Shown: positions 11,299 to 21,480, counted from the stretch's first letter. The stretch: 64,000 nt of DNA from Anaspis maculata (GCA_949128115.1 OX421962.1:8092262-8156261), one strand, 5' to 3'. Program-made: numbers and translations. Notes: generated by a model from the sequence alone, not told the origin.

Positions 11299-11309
11299 CC
11301 GCTGAGGGG

Positions 11310-11923
11310 TATACCTTGTGACTGACACTACAGGAGTCGATGTTTTTCGCTCAAATGGGGCTACAATAGGCAAAACAAATTGTAGAGGGCGACGTGTACT
11401 ATGCACCCATATTTGACATTCTATAAAATGATTGCAATGTCACATTATGTCAGATCTGTATGGGGTGGAAACATACAGGGTGTCGCATTACTGTTTTCTT
11501 TTGGGACTGCCTGTATCTATATTACAAGTTGTAAAAAATATGTATAGTTGTATAGTTTCCAGCTTTAATATCTGCATACAAATTTTTCTAGAAGACTTGT
11601 TTCTTCTTCAAATTATTTCAAAGCGCAAGCCTTCAGTAACGGGGGAAAGGAATTCTCGCGTAATCACCCTGTACATGTTCGCTTTATGATAGTTCAACAG
11701 TAGAGGTGATAAATTGGCCTATACTAAAAACGGCTCCAGCTTTTATGCGTTTTGTGTCCCATTATTTCTGTATGTGTCAACCATAATGGTCACTCTAACA
11801 CAAACAGGGATACCAAGCTAATGGTTGTACCAATCCAATGTCCCTAGAATACACAAATACGACTTTTGCATTACCTGTTGGCGATAAATAGTGCAATTGT
11901 TCAATGAAAAAGAGACGACTTAC
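11310..11923. other. Flank of Kazal gene 1; small TIR element at about 11471-11676
   Basis: ACATACAGGGTGTCGCATTA near 11471 and the complement of TAATCACCCTGTACATGT near 11676 form weak inverted ends of the TACAGGGTG type that recurs through this window. The rest shows no recognisable gene, although the missing last exon of the adjacent minus-strand Kazal gene may lie here or further left. Confidence 0.45.
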
Positions 11924-13456
11924 GTTTCCCACAACGCTGTGCGCACTGCAACCGCCCTATGCTGAAATACGTCACGTCATCGTCGCCACATACGGGGTTG
12001 TACTGCGGAGTTGTCAGGCAGTTGTCTTCACAGGGCGACCTCGTGGTGCCCATTCCAGGTATAGCGACTGTCGTAAATCCAGGCCTTTGCGTGGTAGGCT
12101 GAGGCCTTTGCGGTCTTCGGGTTGGTCTCTGGTTCTGACCTCCAAAGCCCTGATTCTGCCCGCCGAAGCCTTGATTCTGCCCGCCGATGCCTTGATTCTG
12201 ACCGAAGCCTTGGTTCTGCCCGCCAAAGCCCTGATTCTGTCCAAAACCTTGGTTCTGTCCAAAGCCTTGGTTCTGCCCAAAGCCTTGATTCTGTCCAAAA
12301 CCTTGATTTTGTCCACCAAAGCCTTGATTCTGTCCGAAGCCTTGGTTTTGCTGCCCCCCAAAGCCCTGATTCTGTCCGAAGCCTTGGTTTGGCCCTCCAA
12401 AGCCTTGATTTTGTCCACCAAAGCCTTGATTCTGTCCGAAGCCTTGGTTCTGCTGCCCGCCAAAGCCTTGATTCAGCCCGAAGCCTTGGTTTTGCCCTCC
12501 AAAGCCTTGATCCTGTCCACCGCCGAACCCCTGCTGACTTTGCCTCTGACTCACTACGCTCCCTCCTCGATTCCGGTTCCGCCCTCTGTTGAAGTCGAAA
12601 TCGTTGTCGAAAACGAAAGAGTCGTCCTGCGGCCTGGCCTCTCGTTTTCGGATTTTGTCGTCGAAATTATCGAAATTGTAATATTTGCCTTGAGGATCGA
12701 AGGTGAGGCCTGATGACGCAATAAAGCTCGTTGACGGCGTCGCAGGATACCCGGAGGTGTGTTGAAGAAGTGCACCGACGAGTACTGCCGCTGCTAAAAA
12801 TTCAAAGCCAGTTTTTATCAATGCATCATTTCACATGGAGGCTATGCTCTTAGGTATACATTAGCGTGACATTAGCTCGTATGCACGTAAGCAACATGTT
12901 AATTTAATCGGCCGGTAAAAATGCCCACACTCCCGGTCACCTAAATAACGTGCAGGAATCGGCTTTATGATTGGCCCAATTTTTCAACGGTCTTTCAATC
13001 TGAACGGTTTTTATCGAGATGTTCAGTACTGCTGGCTAAGAGAATTATGAAATTCCCTCGGAAATTCACCTTTGTTTTCACCAAAGCTCTGTTACTTTAA
13101 CGCGCTGTTAGTGAAACTTTGATCAATTTCTGTTAGTTACAGAAATCCACGTTTCACAAAACAGAACAAAAGAATTATTCATTTTTTCAAAAATATGCAA
13201 ACTTTCTTTTGATTATTGGCCAGAACAAAATCCATTCAAGTGTGTGTTAGCGTTAACACTGCTTTAACTTTTTGGCGGAATCCGCGGTTATTAATTTGAT
13301 GTGAAATCAAAATCATCATACCAGGTAAGTATAAATATTAAAAATAATTATTCTTTTCAACAACTAATTAAGCAATCCAACGGAAAGCATTAATTATTTG
13401 TTTTAATTAAAAAAAAAAAAATTGAGAGACTTACCAGAATGCACTAACCAAACCAT
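11924..13456 (-). CDS. Kazal gene 1: secreted QNQGFG-repeat protein with C-terminal Kazal domain (3' end missing)
   Basis: Two exons are supported. Exon 1 (13456-13435) starts at ATG, encodes MVWLVHS plus one base, and ends at GTAAGT. Exon 2 (12793-11924) follows a TTTTTAG acceptor and ends at GTAAGT in phase 1. The joined start gives a hydrophobic signal peptide (MVWLVHSAAAVLVGALLQ). It is followed by an acidic/basic segment with RKR, then about 20 copies of (G)QNQGFG, then a Pro/Thr/Arg linker, then a Kazal domain (roughly residues 261-297 and beyond) with CEDNC, YNPVCGDDDVTY and QCAQRCGK. Five of the six Kazal cysteines are present; the sixth should come from an unlocated third exon. Exon phases and signal-peptide position match the other two Kazal genes here, which supports the exon-1 choice. 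Known role of the family: inhibition of serine proteases outside the cell. The glycine/glutamine repeat suggests a structural or matrix role (inference). Confidence 0.8.
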
Positions 13457-13566
13457 AATGATGGCAGTTGAATTATTCAAGATCAGACGAGTGACAAAAA
13501 AACTGCAAGAAACTGTCTGGACTACAGTTCAAGATACTTTGAAGTCTTTGCCCAACAGGTGTGATG

Positions 13567-13572
13567 TTTATA
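13567..13572 (-). promoter_or_regulatory. Candidate TATA box of Kazal gene 1
   Basis: TATAAA in the context GGTTTATAAAC lies 111-116 bp upstream of the proposed ATG. That would allow a 5' leader of about 80-90 nt. The position is plausible but it is motif evidence only. Confidence 0.4.
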
Positions 13573-14626
13573 AACCACTACACAACTACTGTCCGCTTGC
13601 AAAACCGCTTGATGACTAAGATTATGGCTAAATTCTGAACGATATCAGCGAAAAGAGGAACCTCTCTCCATAACCGACGTACACTAATACACAAGATCGA
13701 CTCGTTTACCCTTCACCTTGGCTTTTCTGTGTGTTTATTATTAAACTGAAGTCGGCTGGTGTTGTTGGTATTATTTATTTGGGTTCCGGTTTTTTCTCAA
13801 TCCGTGCTCAGTCTCTCCCAAAAAAGTGGACTTTACAAAACGATGAAAAGCGTTCTCGAAATTAATTAGAAGGTATCTAATAAGTAGGTGTAGTAATGGT
13901 CAGGATGTGCTTCATTGACGGTTTGAAAAGTGGTAATGATTCAGAAAATCAACCTTCGAGTTTTCCAGTCAAGTGGATGTGTACGTGCGCTGCCTCATAT
14001 TTTTATCGGAAGTAAACTGGAATTGTTGCTCGAGTAAAAATGTCTTTCAAGCTTAGGCAAATCAAAACGAACACAAAAAATATGCATTTCTATTATAGCT
14101 CAGGGTTTCAGGATCTCTCGTCTCAGTCATAAGCGAAGTCATCAGTTTCCAGTGTCAAAGCAAGATGATTAAATATTGTACAAGAACACTTCTTTCGAAT
14201 TCACCAAGTCTCAGAGAGCATATTTGACCAGTAATTTCCAGGATTCGAAGCATCAACTAGGCGGCTCTGGTATAGAAGAAATTTTTCTTGGATCGGATTG
14301 GTGCAATCAATTTAATGTTCACCAGTCGCCAAGAGCATCTCTCGGAGTCGGAGTATCCAGTGCTACCAACTCGCAGACATGAAACTGCCATCTCTGATGG
14401 TTAAAACATTACAACGCCAATTTTTGACTACCAATAGGATGATGTCGTGTAGAGGGTGATCACGTCGTAGTTACGTTTGGAGTGTCAGTAGTGTCAGTGT
14501 CAAGCTTCAGAAATGAATAGTCTAGTCTACTGTCGTTTCTGTATTAAAATGAGGATATTTCCAGAAAAAATTGCTCGATTTTTGGAATTTTTGTGATGCT
14601 TGATGGAGTAATTTGTTAATGGGATA
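13573..14626. other. Intergenic sequence, no gene recognised
   Basis: No repeat boundary, RNA gene or credible coding exon was recognised on either strand. Confidence 0.45.
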
Positions 14627-14865
14627 AGGCTCTCCGACTACTAGAACATCAGACGGTCGGACCGAAACTGCACAGCCACGTCTTTCACCCCTATTGGAGG
14701 CTCATCAGTACGCACGCATTCAGTCCAACCATCCGATGCCGTGGCAGCCATAGATCTATTGGTAATGTACACCCAGGAAAACTCCTAATATGTGAGTCTC
14801 TCAACCGGCGCCATCTATCAAAGGCATTTTGATACAGTCTGATGTTGCATTAGTCGGAGAGCTTT
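14627..14865. mobile_element. MITE with TIR CTCTCCGACTA, copy 1
   Basis: The left end reads AGGCTCTCCGACTA...AACATCAGAC, and the right end is the inverse complement of AAGCTCTCCGACTAATGCAA with GTCTGATGTT. A second diverged copy in the opposite orientation lies at about 39150-39400. Shared internal landmarks are GATGGCGCC, CACATATTAGGAG, GTGTACATTA and a GCATCGGATGGTTGG-like block. No ORF is present. Confidence 0.8.
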
Positions 14866-15129
14866 GTTCCATTAAAAAAGCGAGGTGCCCGCTATATGGC
14901 CCTAAGAGGCGCAGTATTTATATTTGCGTGTTTGTTGTTTTTTGAGTAATTTTTTGACAACAAGGTATTGTTTTAGATCACCTCATTGTCGACCTGATGT
15001 ACAGTATACAGGGCGACAACGAAAGGTGTGCAGACATGACCTGATTTTAGCAATGCCAATGCCTCCCCTGATATTATCACTTCGGAGACCTAGTACCTCT
15101 AAAACTCTTAATAAAGCTTCAAATCGTCT

Positions 15130-15927
15130 TCCAGGATCACTAGTAAACAAGCGAAATGCCTCATGGGCATGAGGGTTAGTAGCGCATTTTCTTTTTAAAG
15201 GATTAGTGAACGCAAGATGGTTATTAGGGCTCTACCGTTATTTGGGCAGAAATTTCAATATGGCGGCCAAAAAAGCGTCAGAATCATGAAATTTGGCTTG
15301 AAAATCAAAATGATCTTACCTACTATAGACAAGGGTAAGTTCCAAGTCTCATGAAAATCGTTCCACTAATAAGAGATTTCAACATGGCGGCCAAGATGGC
15401 AACAGAATGTTGGAATTTGGCTTGAGAATAAGAATGATCATTCGAAACAGAGGTAAGTCCCAAGCTCCATGATAATCGTTAAGTGAAACAAAATTTCAAT
15501 ATGGCGGCCAAGATCGGATGTATTTTGATGAAGTTCACATCGCCTGTGAATTTCACTCAAATCGAACCACTTTCAGAGAAACTCAAAATGGCGGACCAAA
15601 GATGGCGGCCTAGTGACAAAAATCATTGGTCAAATATTTATATGGTGGACACGTATGCATTTGATTGGCGTTTGCACCACATCGATATTTCTTTTCGTTG
15701 AGAGGCATGATTCTCCTAGTTCCATCACTTCGAAACATGTTCAATATGCAGAATACAAGATGGCGGCGGGGCATCGATTGTCGAAAATTGGATAGATCTT
15801 GATATGGTTTACATTGCCTGCAAATTTCATTTCAATCGGATCACTTTTAGAGAAATTAAAAATGGCGGATCAAAGATGACGGCAGAATAACAAAAAACCA
15901 AAAGTAAACGTGACATCCTGGACATAT
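15130..15927 (+). repeat. ATGGCGGC-rich tandem repeat, about 120-bp units
   Basis: Units begin ATTTCAATATGGCGGCCAA and continue with ATTTGGCTTGA...AATGATC...CAAGCTCCATGATAATCGTT. Starts lie near 15246, 15367 and 15494, followed by related but distinct units with AAAATGGCGGACCAAAGATG near 15590 and 15860. The first 300 bp of the window is an inverted copy of its left part, and a further relative with CAATATGGTGGCCGAAAAGG occurs near 18020. Confidence 0.75.
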
Positions 15928-16096
15928 GTATAGACAATACAAATTGAGAAGACCAAATGTTATCACCACCGTCGTCACGGATATTGGGGCATCAAAAATC
16001 AGCCAACCTTTTTTTGAATGATGGACTCGCTTGGTTCCTACGCAACCATAAAAATCCGTGACAACATGTGGTCTTTTCTATTTGTATTGTCTATAC
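15928..16096. mobile_element. Hairpin MITE, 169 bp
   Basis: GTATAGACAATACAAAT at the left end is mirrored by ATTTGTATTGTCTATAC at the right end. The inverted similarity continues inwards through AAGACCA and a GTTATCAC/GTGACAAC pair. It interrupts a copy of the surrounding repeat, as flanking GACATATGTA and TTGATCAGCATTAACACC blocks are contiguous in the related unit near 15650. Confidence 0.8.
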
Positions 16097-16138
16097 TATT
16101 GATCAGCATTAACACCACATCGATACCTTTTTCCCTGG

Positions 16139-17871
16139 GATCTAGGTAAAAACGCCCCCACCAAAACACCCCCGGAAAAAACGACCTCGGAATAAACACT
16201 CCCAGGAAAAAATATCCCCGGGAAAAAACACCTCCGGGAAAAAACGCCCCCGGGAAAAACACCTCCGGACAAAACGTCCCCCTATGTTGTCTTCAACGTA
16301 ATTTAAGACCTATTCCCCATTGAATTTTCCTTGACTTCCGGAGCGGCGTTGTGCCGTCAAGTCATGTCCGGAGCCCTATCGGGCTCCATTGTGTCTTCAA
16401 GTGTAGTTGGAGCTCTCTGTTGAGCCACCTAATATGTTTTTTCCTCGGTTTTTTCATGGCTCACGGACTAGGTACCAGTGAATCCCATTTTGTGTAATTT
16501 TGTAATACAGACCTCCATTAGGCCCCCTTGTGTCTTCAATATATCTTAAAGTTCTGTTGAACTCCCTTGCAATTTTCTGAGTCTTCCAGAGCACTAGTAA
16601 GACCCTTGTGCATTTATGTTATATCGGGTCCCAAATTAGGCCTTCTTCTGGTGTCTTTAAATATAATTTGGAACCCTCATGAACCTCCTTTATGTGCTTG
16701 ATGGGTTCCAGAATTCCGCTGAGCCCCCTTTTGCCATCTTGTGTTATACATGCACGATTGGCCCCCTTATTATTTTTTTAGCGGCTCTCAGAATTCCATT
16801 AGGCCATCTTGTGCGTTCTTGCATTGCTGGAAGCCCTAGTGTAAGTCTTTTGTGTCTTCATGTGATATACGGAGCTCTATCGGACCCCGTTGCGTCCGCC
16901 AGTGTAGTTTGGAGCCCTAGTGAGCCCCCTTGTGTTTTTCTTTTAGCTATGAAAATTCCAGTACATCCCTTTTGCCTTCTTGGGTTGTCGAGAGCTCCAG
17001 TGGCCCCCCTTATTCCCTTAATGTCTTTTGAAGCCCTGTTGAGCCCCCTTACATCCATTTCCGGGGCAGTCATGAGCATCTTCTGCTTTGGTGATATTCG
17101 GAGCCCTATGGGACCTCCTTGGGTCCGTAAGTGTAGTTTGGAGCCCTAATGAACCCCTTCATGTTTTTTCTTGGCTATCAGAATTCCAGTAAGCCCCCTG
17201 TTGCATTCTCGTGTGTGTCCATAACTTCATTGGGCCCCCTTGTTTTTTCAACGTCTCTTAAAGCTCCGCTGGGCCCCCTTACATCTTTTCGTGGCTTTCA
17301 GAGCAATAGTAAGCAGCTTGTGTCTTTATGTGGTATTCAAAGCCCTATCGGGCCCCCTTGTTTCTCAAGTAGGTATAGTATGGAGCCATAATTAGCCTGC
17401 TACTCAGACTATTATTGGTTTTCAGAGTAGCAGTAAGCCCCATTTGCCTTCCCTTGTTATCTGACGCTTCGTAAGGCCCCTTTGGGTCTTCAATAACGTT
17501 TGTAGTCCTGCTGAGCCACCTTGCTTTTTTCCATGACTTTCGGAACTCTATCGGACCTCTTTGTATTTGATAATGTTTTTTTTAGAGCCCTTCATTGAGC
17601 CTCATTGTGATTTCATGTGTAATAAGCCCTCTTACGCTCCGAGGACTTGGTGGCTTTTTTGTTTTTTATCGTTCCTCTTGCGACCTCGCTTACGACAAAT
17701 TGTCCGCAACGAATTGTTTTAGCACCGTTTATTTCGGAGGCCTTTTTTCCCATAGGCGGATTTTCTGTGGGCGATTTTTCCGGGGGCGTTTTTTCCGGGA
17801 CTGTTTTTTCCCGGGGGTGTCTTTTCCCGGGGTTATTTTTTCTCGTGCTGGGGGCGTTTTTTCCGGATACC
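16139..17871. mobile_element. Large foldback element FB3 with 8-9-bp target duplication
   Basis: The left end is GATCTAGGTAAAAACGCCCC, sharing GATCTAGG and the A-run with the right end of FB2. The right end on the opposite strand reads GGTATCCGGAAAAAACGCCC. Flanks are TTTCCCTGG (16130-16138) and TTTCCCTGA (17872-17880), 8 of 9 identical. Arms are inverted arrays of GGGAAAAAACGCCCCC-like 16-bp units (16146-16275 and about 17740-17865). An inner GACAAATTGTCCGC/GAATTGT block lies near 17690-17720 and the core is GGGCTC satellite in minus orientation. It inserted into the ATGGCGGC-type repeat region. No ORF of its own is evident. Confidence 0.8.
16300..17640 (-). repeat. FB3 core satellite, GGGCTC family
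   Basis: Tandem, diverged monomers of about 60 bp include GGAGCCCTA...GAGCCCCCTTGTGTCTT and a TTTTTTC...GGCTATCAGAATTCCAGT variant. It is the same family and orientation as the FB2 core, and opposite to FB1. Confidence 0.85.
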
Positions 17872-17896
17872 TTTCCCTGAGGAGTTATCCCGGGTA

Positions 17897-17934
17897 CGGA
17901 CGGACGGACGGACGGACAGACGGACGGACGGACA
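17897..17934. repeat. (GGAC)n microsatellite
   Basis: Tandem CGGA/GGAC tetranucleotides with one CAGA variant lie immediately outside the FB3 right flank. Confidence 0.9.
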
Positions 17935-18397
17935 GGTAAAGTGAAGCTACAAGCGTCTTTTTCCCATTTTTTTTTTGGAAAGTGCGCTAAAAACAGTTTT
18001 TTGGGTGCCATCTTTTCAATATGGTGGCCGAAAAGGCAAAGATACGAAGTGAAAAAGTAAAAATTTGGAAAGGGCACATCAAGATGTTCAATACTGCCAA
18101 GTTTCAAAAAGATCGGATAACCTTAAAAAAAAACGCCAGAATTTAGCTATGAAATTAGGAGAGAATTCTTTTGTCTACAAAATGACGTTCCAGATGTCAA
18201 AATCCGTTGAAAAACAAACGAGCTACAGCCAGTTTCTTATTACCAGATGAAGCCCATTTTGGCGCCTCCACCATATTTGCCTGCAGCAGATGCCAGTATT
18301 CCACTATGATTTTCCATGATCCTTCATCTCCCAGGAATCGATCAAGACATAGCTCTATATATCTTCATGAAGCTGCACACGGCACCACCGTATACTA
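17935..18397. other. Repeat-derived spacer, no gene
   Basis: The left part (to about 18060) resembles the AATATGGTGGCC repeat family. The remainder is unrecognised. No credible ORF is present. Confidence 0.4.
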
Positions 18398-18924
18398 GTA
18401 TACGAGCCCGCCCCACATCAGTTGGCTCAGATGCGGAAATTTCACTTTTCTTATCCAAATAAATACAGGGTGCCCCGGAAGTTTTAGCTGCGGAAACTTA
18501 ACAATCGATGAAGAACAAAAAAATAAGGAGACTGATAAAAAAAATGTTGATTTCGGGAAAGTAAAATAACGAAGATACAGTCCTTCGAATTTGGGATAGA
18601 AAATCGATTTTTCATCATAACTTTCAAACCGCCCCACGGATTTTGTTCAACTCAAGAAGAGACATTTCTGACATAACCTGCTATGGCTAGCAACCAAGTT
18701 AGCTGGGAAAAAAACATTTGGGGAGGGGGTTCCATTTTATCACCAACTTCTCTACTGCGCGTGCGCTGCAGATTCAATCCTAGAATATGTTCAAAAGTAC
18801 TAACCTGTGGTGAACATGAACAAAAACCAGTATTTCAAAATATTTTCACATTTCCGTAATTAATTTTTGTATAAATTACGTATTTACTGAAGAGCCAACT
18901 GATGTGGGACGGGGCTCGTAGTAT
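18398..18924. mobile_element. Non-autonomous TIR element, about 530 bp
   Basis: GTATACGAGCCCGCCCCACA plus TCAGTTGGCTC at the left is mirrored by GAGCCAACTGATGTGGGACG plus GGGCTCGTAGTATC at the right, about 33 of 36 paired. The interior holds a TACAGGGTGCCCCGG block near 18469, which is the end signature of other elements in this window, so it may be compound. Confidence 0.75.
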
Positions 18925-19590
18925 CTTTTAATTTCGCATTCCCTACACTGTGAACGCTCGAGTTCCGAACGTGCTCGGTGTATACCATAAAACAGTGGTA
19001 TGAATAATTGAAGAGTAATGAGATATTTTCAAAATTTTTGTTGAAATACCGTTTTCTTTGGCAAAATAGTGTTGGAGTTACGAGGCTCTCGTGCGATTCC
19101 AATACATTAGAGAGCAAACACGATAATTCTAGATCGTTCACATAGGCTGGAGACCCAAATAGGTGAGTAGGACACATCTGAACAATTGGCGGAGGCGCAG
19201 ACTTTCCAGAGAATGCCGGCGAATCTGATGGACATTTCGAGGGCCGATCAATGGCCAGAGCAGAGACTAGAGAGAGCAAATAATGTAATCAAAATGACTG
19301 AGACCTCGAAATGAAAAAATACAGTATTCGGTTCAACTGCAAATGTGAGCAGATCCCGAATAAGAGTTAAAATTTTAGTAAAGAAAAAAAGATAAATTTC
19401 ATAAATTTCACACTGAAAATGATGGAAGTAATACCCTGGATACACTAGAAAGCTCAATGATCATTGACGGATCGTCATGTAACTTCCCTTGCTGTCTTGG
19501 CGACACCAAGGGGGAAAATGGTGACGTTTTTTTGGTTATTGATCATTAAGCACGAACGTAATAACGTTTCCCTTGCTGTCACCAAGACAT
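18925..19590. other. Intergenic sequence, no gene recognised
   Basis: A local imperfect repeat, CCCTTGCTGTC, occurs at about 19489 and 19570. No coding exon could be supported. Confidence 0.4.
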
Positions 19591-20554
19591 TCATTCTTGA
19601 CCGGTTTTCAAAAATCCAGGGCTCAAATTGAAGCTCGAACCTCAAGTAAAAAGATCCCATAATCAGAATCGACTGGCAGTAAACAATGGAAATGTATGGA
19701 CCGACATTTCATCGGTCCCGGAATCTGGCTTGCGAGATAGGAATGAACTGATAATCAACCTTGCCTTTGAGCTAAGCATTTATTTTTAATAAATTGAAAA
19801 AATTCTTCCATCCTTCTTCCAATGGTGTTGACGTTATAGGTACTTTTTATTTTGCTTGTAGTTACACCATAAATAATTATTAATACTTCTTTGGCCAACC
19901 GGTTTCACAGCGAAACCGGTTGGCCAAAGAAGTATTAATAATTATTTATGGTGTAACTACAAGCAAAATAAAAAGTACCCATTTATTTTTAACATCTTCC
20001 AATGTTTAGACCTTGAATGAGACAAGAACTGTGGATAAAGGGACCAAATTATAACTCCATGTTATCAATACAAGGCAGAATAATCTTTCTTGTTCGTATG
20101 AAATCGGTTGTAACTAACGTTACGGAAACTAGAATAATCATCATTAAAGAATTCTTTTGTTGTAATTTCCGTAACGTTAGTTACAAAAAACCGCAGATGA
20201 GCGATGCATTCCCGTAACGTTAGTTACAAGCAAGTTCATACGAGCAAGAAAGGTTATACTCTGCCTTGATAACATGCAGTTGTGATTTTGTCTCTTAATT
20301 AACCGTTCTTGTCTCATTGAAGCTCTAAACATCGGAAAATGTCCGGAATGAATGCTCCGCTCCAGGGGAAGGTTGATTTATCAGTTCACTCTCATTCCAA
20401 ACCACATTCCGGGACCGGTGAAAAATCGGGTCACTCTTGAGGAAACCATACATTTTTAATGCTTATTTCCAGTCGATTCTTATTATGGGGTCTTGCTACT
20501 TGATGTTTCAGCTTCAATTTGAGCCCTGGATTTCGAAAATCGGTCAAGAATGAA
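19591..20554. mobile_element. Compound foldback element, about 965 bp
   Basis: The left arm (from TCATTCTTGACCGGTTTTC) and the right arm (ending GATTTCGAAAATCGGTCAAG then AATGA) are diverged inverse complements. Paired blocks include CCAGGGCTCAAATTGAAGCT, GAATCGACTGG, CGGTCCCGGAAT, GAATGAGACAAGAAC and GTAACTAACGTTACGG. A perfect palindrome (19839-19979) has been added to the left arm, flanked by CATTTATTTTTAA copies at about 19778 and 19980. A hairpin built on GTAACTAACGTTACGGAAA (20107-20187) fills the centre. Confidence 0.75.
19839..19979. repeat. Near-perfect 141-bp palindrome
   Basis: Arms of 68 bp (19839-19906 and 19912-19979) are identical inverse complements by eye, with a 5-base loop. 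They start GGTACTTTTTATTTTGCTTG and meet at CCAACCGGTTTC/GAAACCGGTTGG. The lack of divergence contrasts with the diverged arms of the host foldback, so it is young or is being homogenised. Confidence 0.9.
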
Positions 20555-21480
20555 AAATGATATCACCGAAAAACCCAAAAATTGTTTTTTTCCCCATACC
20601 ATCCTGTAAATAAAGAGGCTAGGGGAATAAATCGAGTAACGTGGCGAGGTATGAGGTTATCTTCTATGCCTCCAATGTTAAAATCCAGAAATTTTTTTTC
20701 TTGAAACGGCAGCATGTTGAATGCCTGGCAATTTTGCACCGCTTCACATGTCATCCTGTGTAAACTTCACTCAAGTTGCATTGAGTTTCTTATTCACATG
20801 TTACGAGCGGCGATTCTGGATAACACGCGATCTTTCTAGACTCTTCCCGCTAGATCGCAGTGTACAAGTGCGGAGCGTTCTGGTGGGTTCCAGAGCGCGC
20901 GTGTAGGCTTTTTCCCGTACAACTGTATGGAGACTTCAGCAGTGGGTCAAGCTACATCTGGTCAAAAAAATCGTGGGCAAGATTAAATTTCAATTTTTTT
21001 TCAACTGTTTTTGCATATTTTAGCTTTGAAATAGCTAGATAATATGAAGTCCATTACAGAGTATCTCAATTTTTTTTTGTCAACAGAAATAAAATAAATG
21101 TTTCAGAACGTCGCCGTCGCGTAGAAGAACTCATGGAAAAATTATTTCATATTAAATGATTTTTTTTGGCAAGAACCTAACCAAATCTAGTTAGGAATTC
21201 AGTATATTGTGGATATTCATTCAAGGATCAAATAATCCATATAGCTAACTTTCATTTAATTGATTCCGATTTCAGCGAATAGGGCGGAAAAAAGGTGTAT
21301 TGTGTATTTCCACTTATTCGGCAAAAATTTTGCAATATACGTAACTGGTCGAGTAACTGGTCCAATACAACCTTCAGATTACAGCAAAAATAGTGGAAAA
21401 AAAGTCTCCTTGGGTTGATGAGGGTAGTAAGATGAAGTTTCAAAATTTGATGACTTGACATCCCCCAAAAGAGCTCTGTT
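20555..21480. other. Intergenic sequence, no gene recognised
   Basis: No ORF with a recognisable domain and no clear repeat boundary was found. Confidence 0.4.

Larger units (their letters stand above)
8221..11300. mobile_element. Large foldback element FB2 with 9-bp target duplication
   Basis: The element is bounded by a perfect 9-bp direct repeat, GCTGAGGGG, at 8212-8220 and 11301-11309. Its ends are GTAACCGGAATAAACATCGC on the left and, on the opposite strand, GGATCTAGGAAAAAACATCGC-like on the right. Arms are inverted arrays of GGAAAAAACATCGCA-like units (8226-8475 and 11040-11298). An inner inverted pair has GACAATTCTTCGC (8793-8832) and its complement (11003-11035). The core is GGGCTC-type satellite, mostly in minus orientation. 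No transposase is encoded. A 9-bp duplication is also what Drosophila FB elements make (known); common ancestry is not shown here. Confidence 0.85.

Noticed and set aside
10968..11325. Three overlapping ORFs of 104-117 codons
   Set aside because: They are frames through the FB2 right minisatellite, a mirror image of the left arm.
11700..11900. Possible third exon of Kazal gene 1 after GCCAACAG or TACAACCATTAG
   Set aside because: The first would need a 50-bp intron and puts the sixth cysteine too far away. The second has a weak acceptor and an atypical spacing. Neither was accepted.
11904..12713. 269-codon ORF on the plus strand
   Set aside because: It is antisense to the QNQGFG exon. The repeat keeps complementary frames free of stops; the minus strand has the signal peptide, Kazal cysteines and splice sites.
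12794..12821. N-terminal extension starting at a TTG codon at 12821
   Set aside because: There is no ATG. The phase-1 acceptor at 12793 and upstream exon 13435-13456 give a signal peptide and match the two paralogues.
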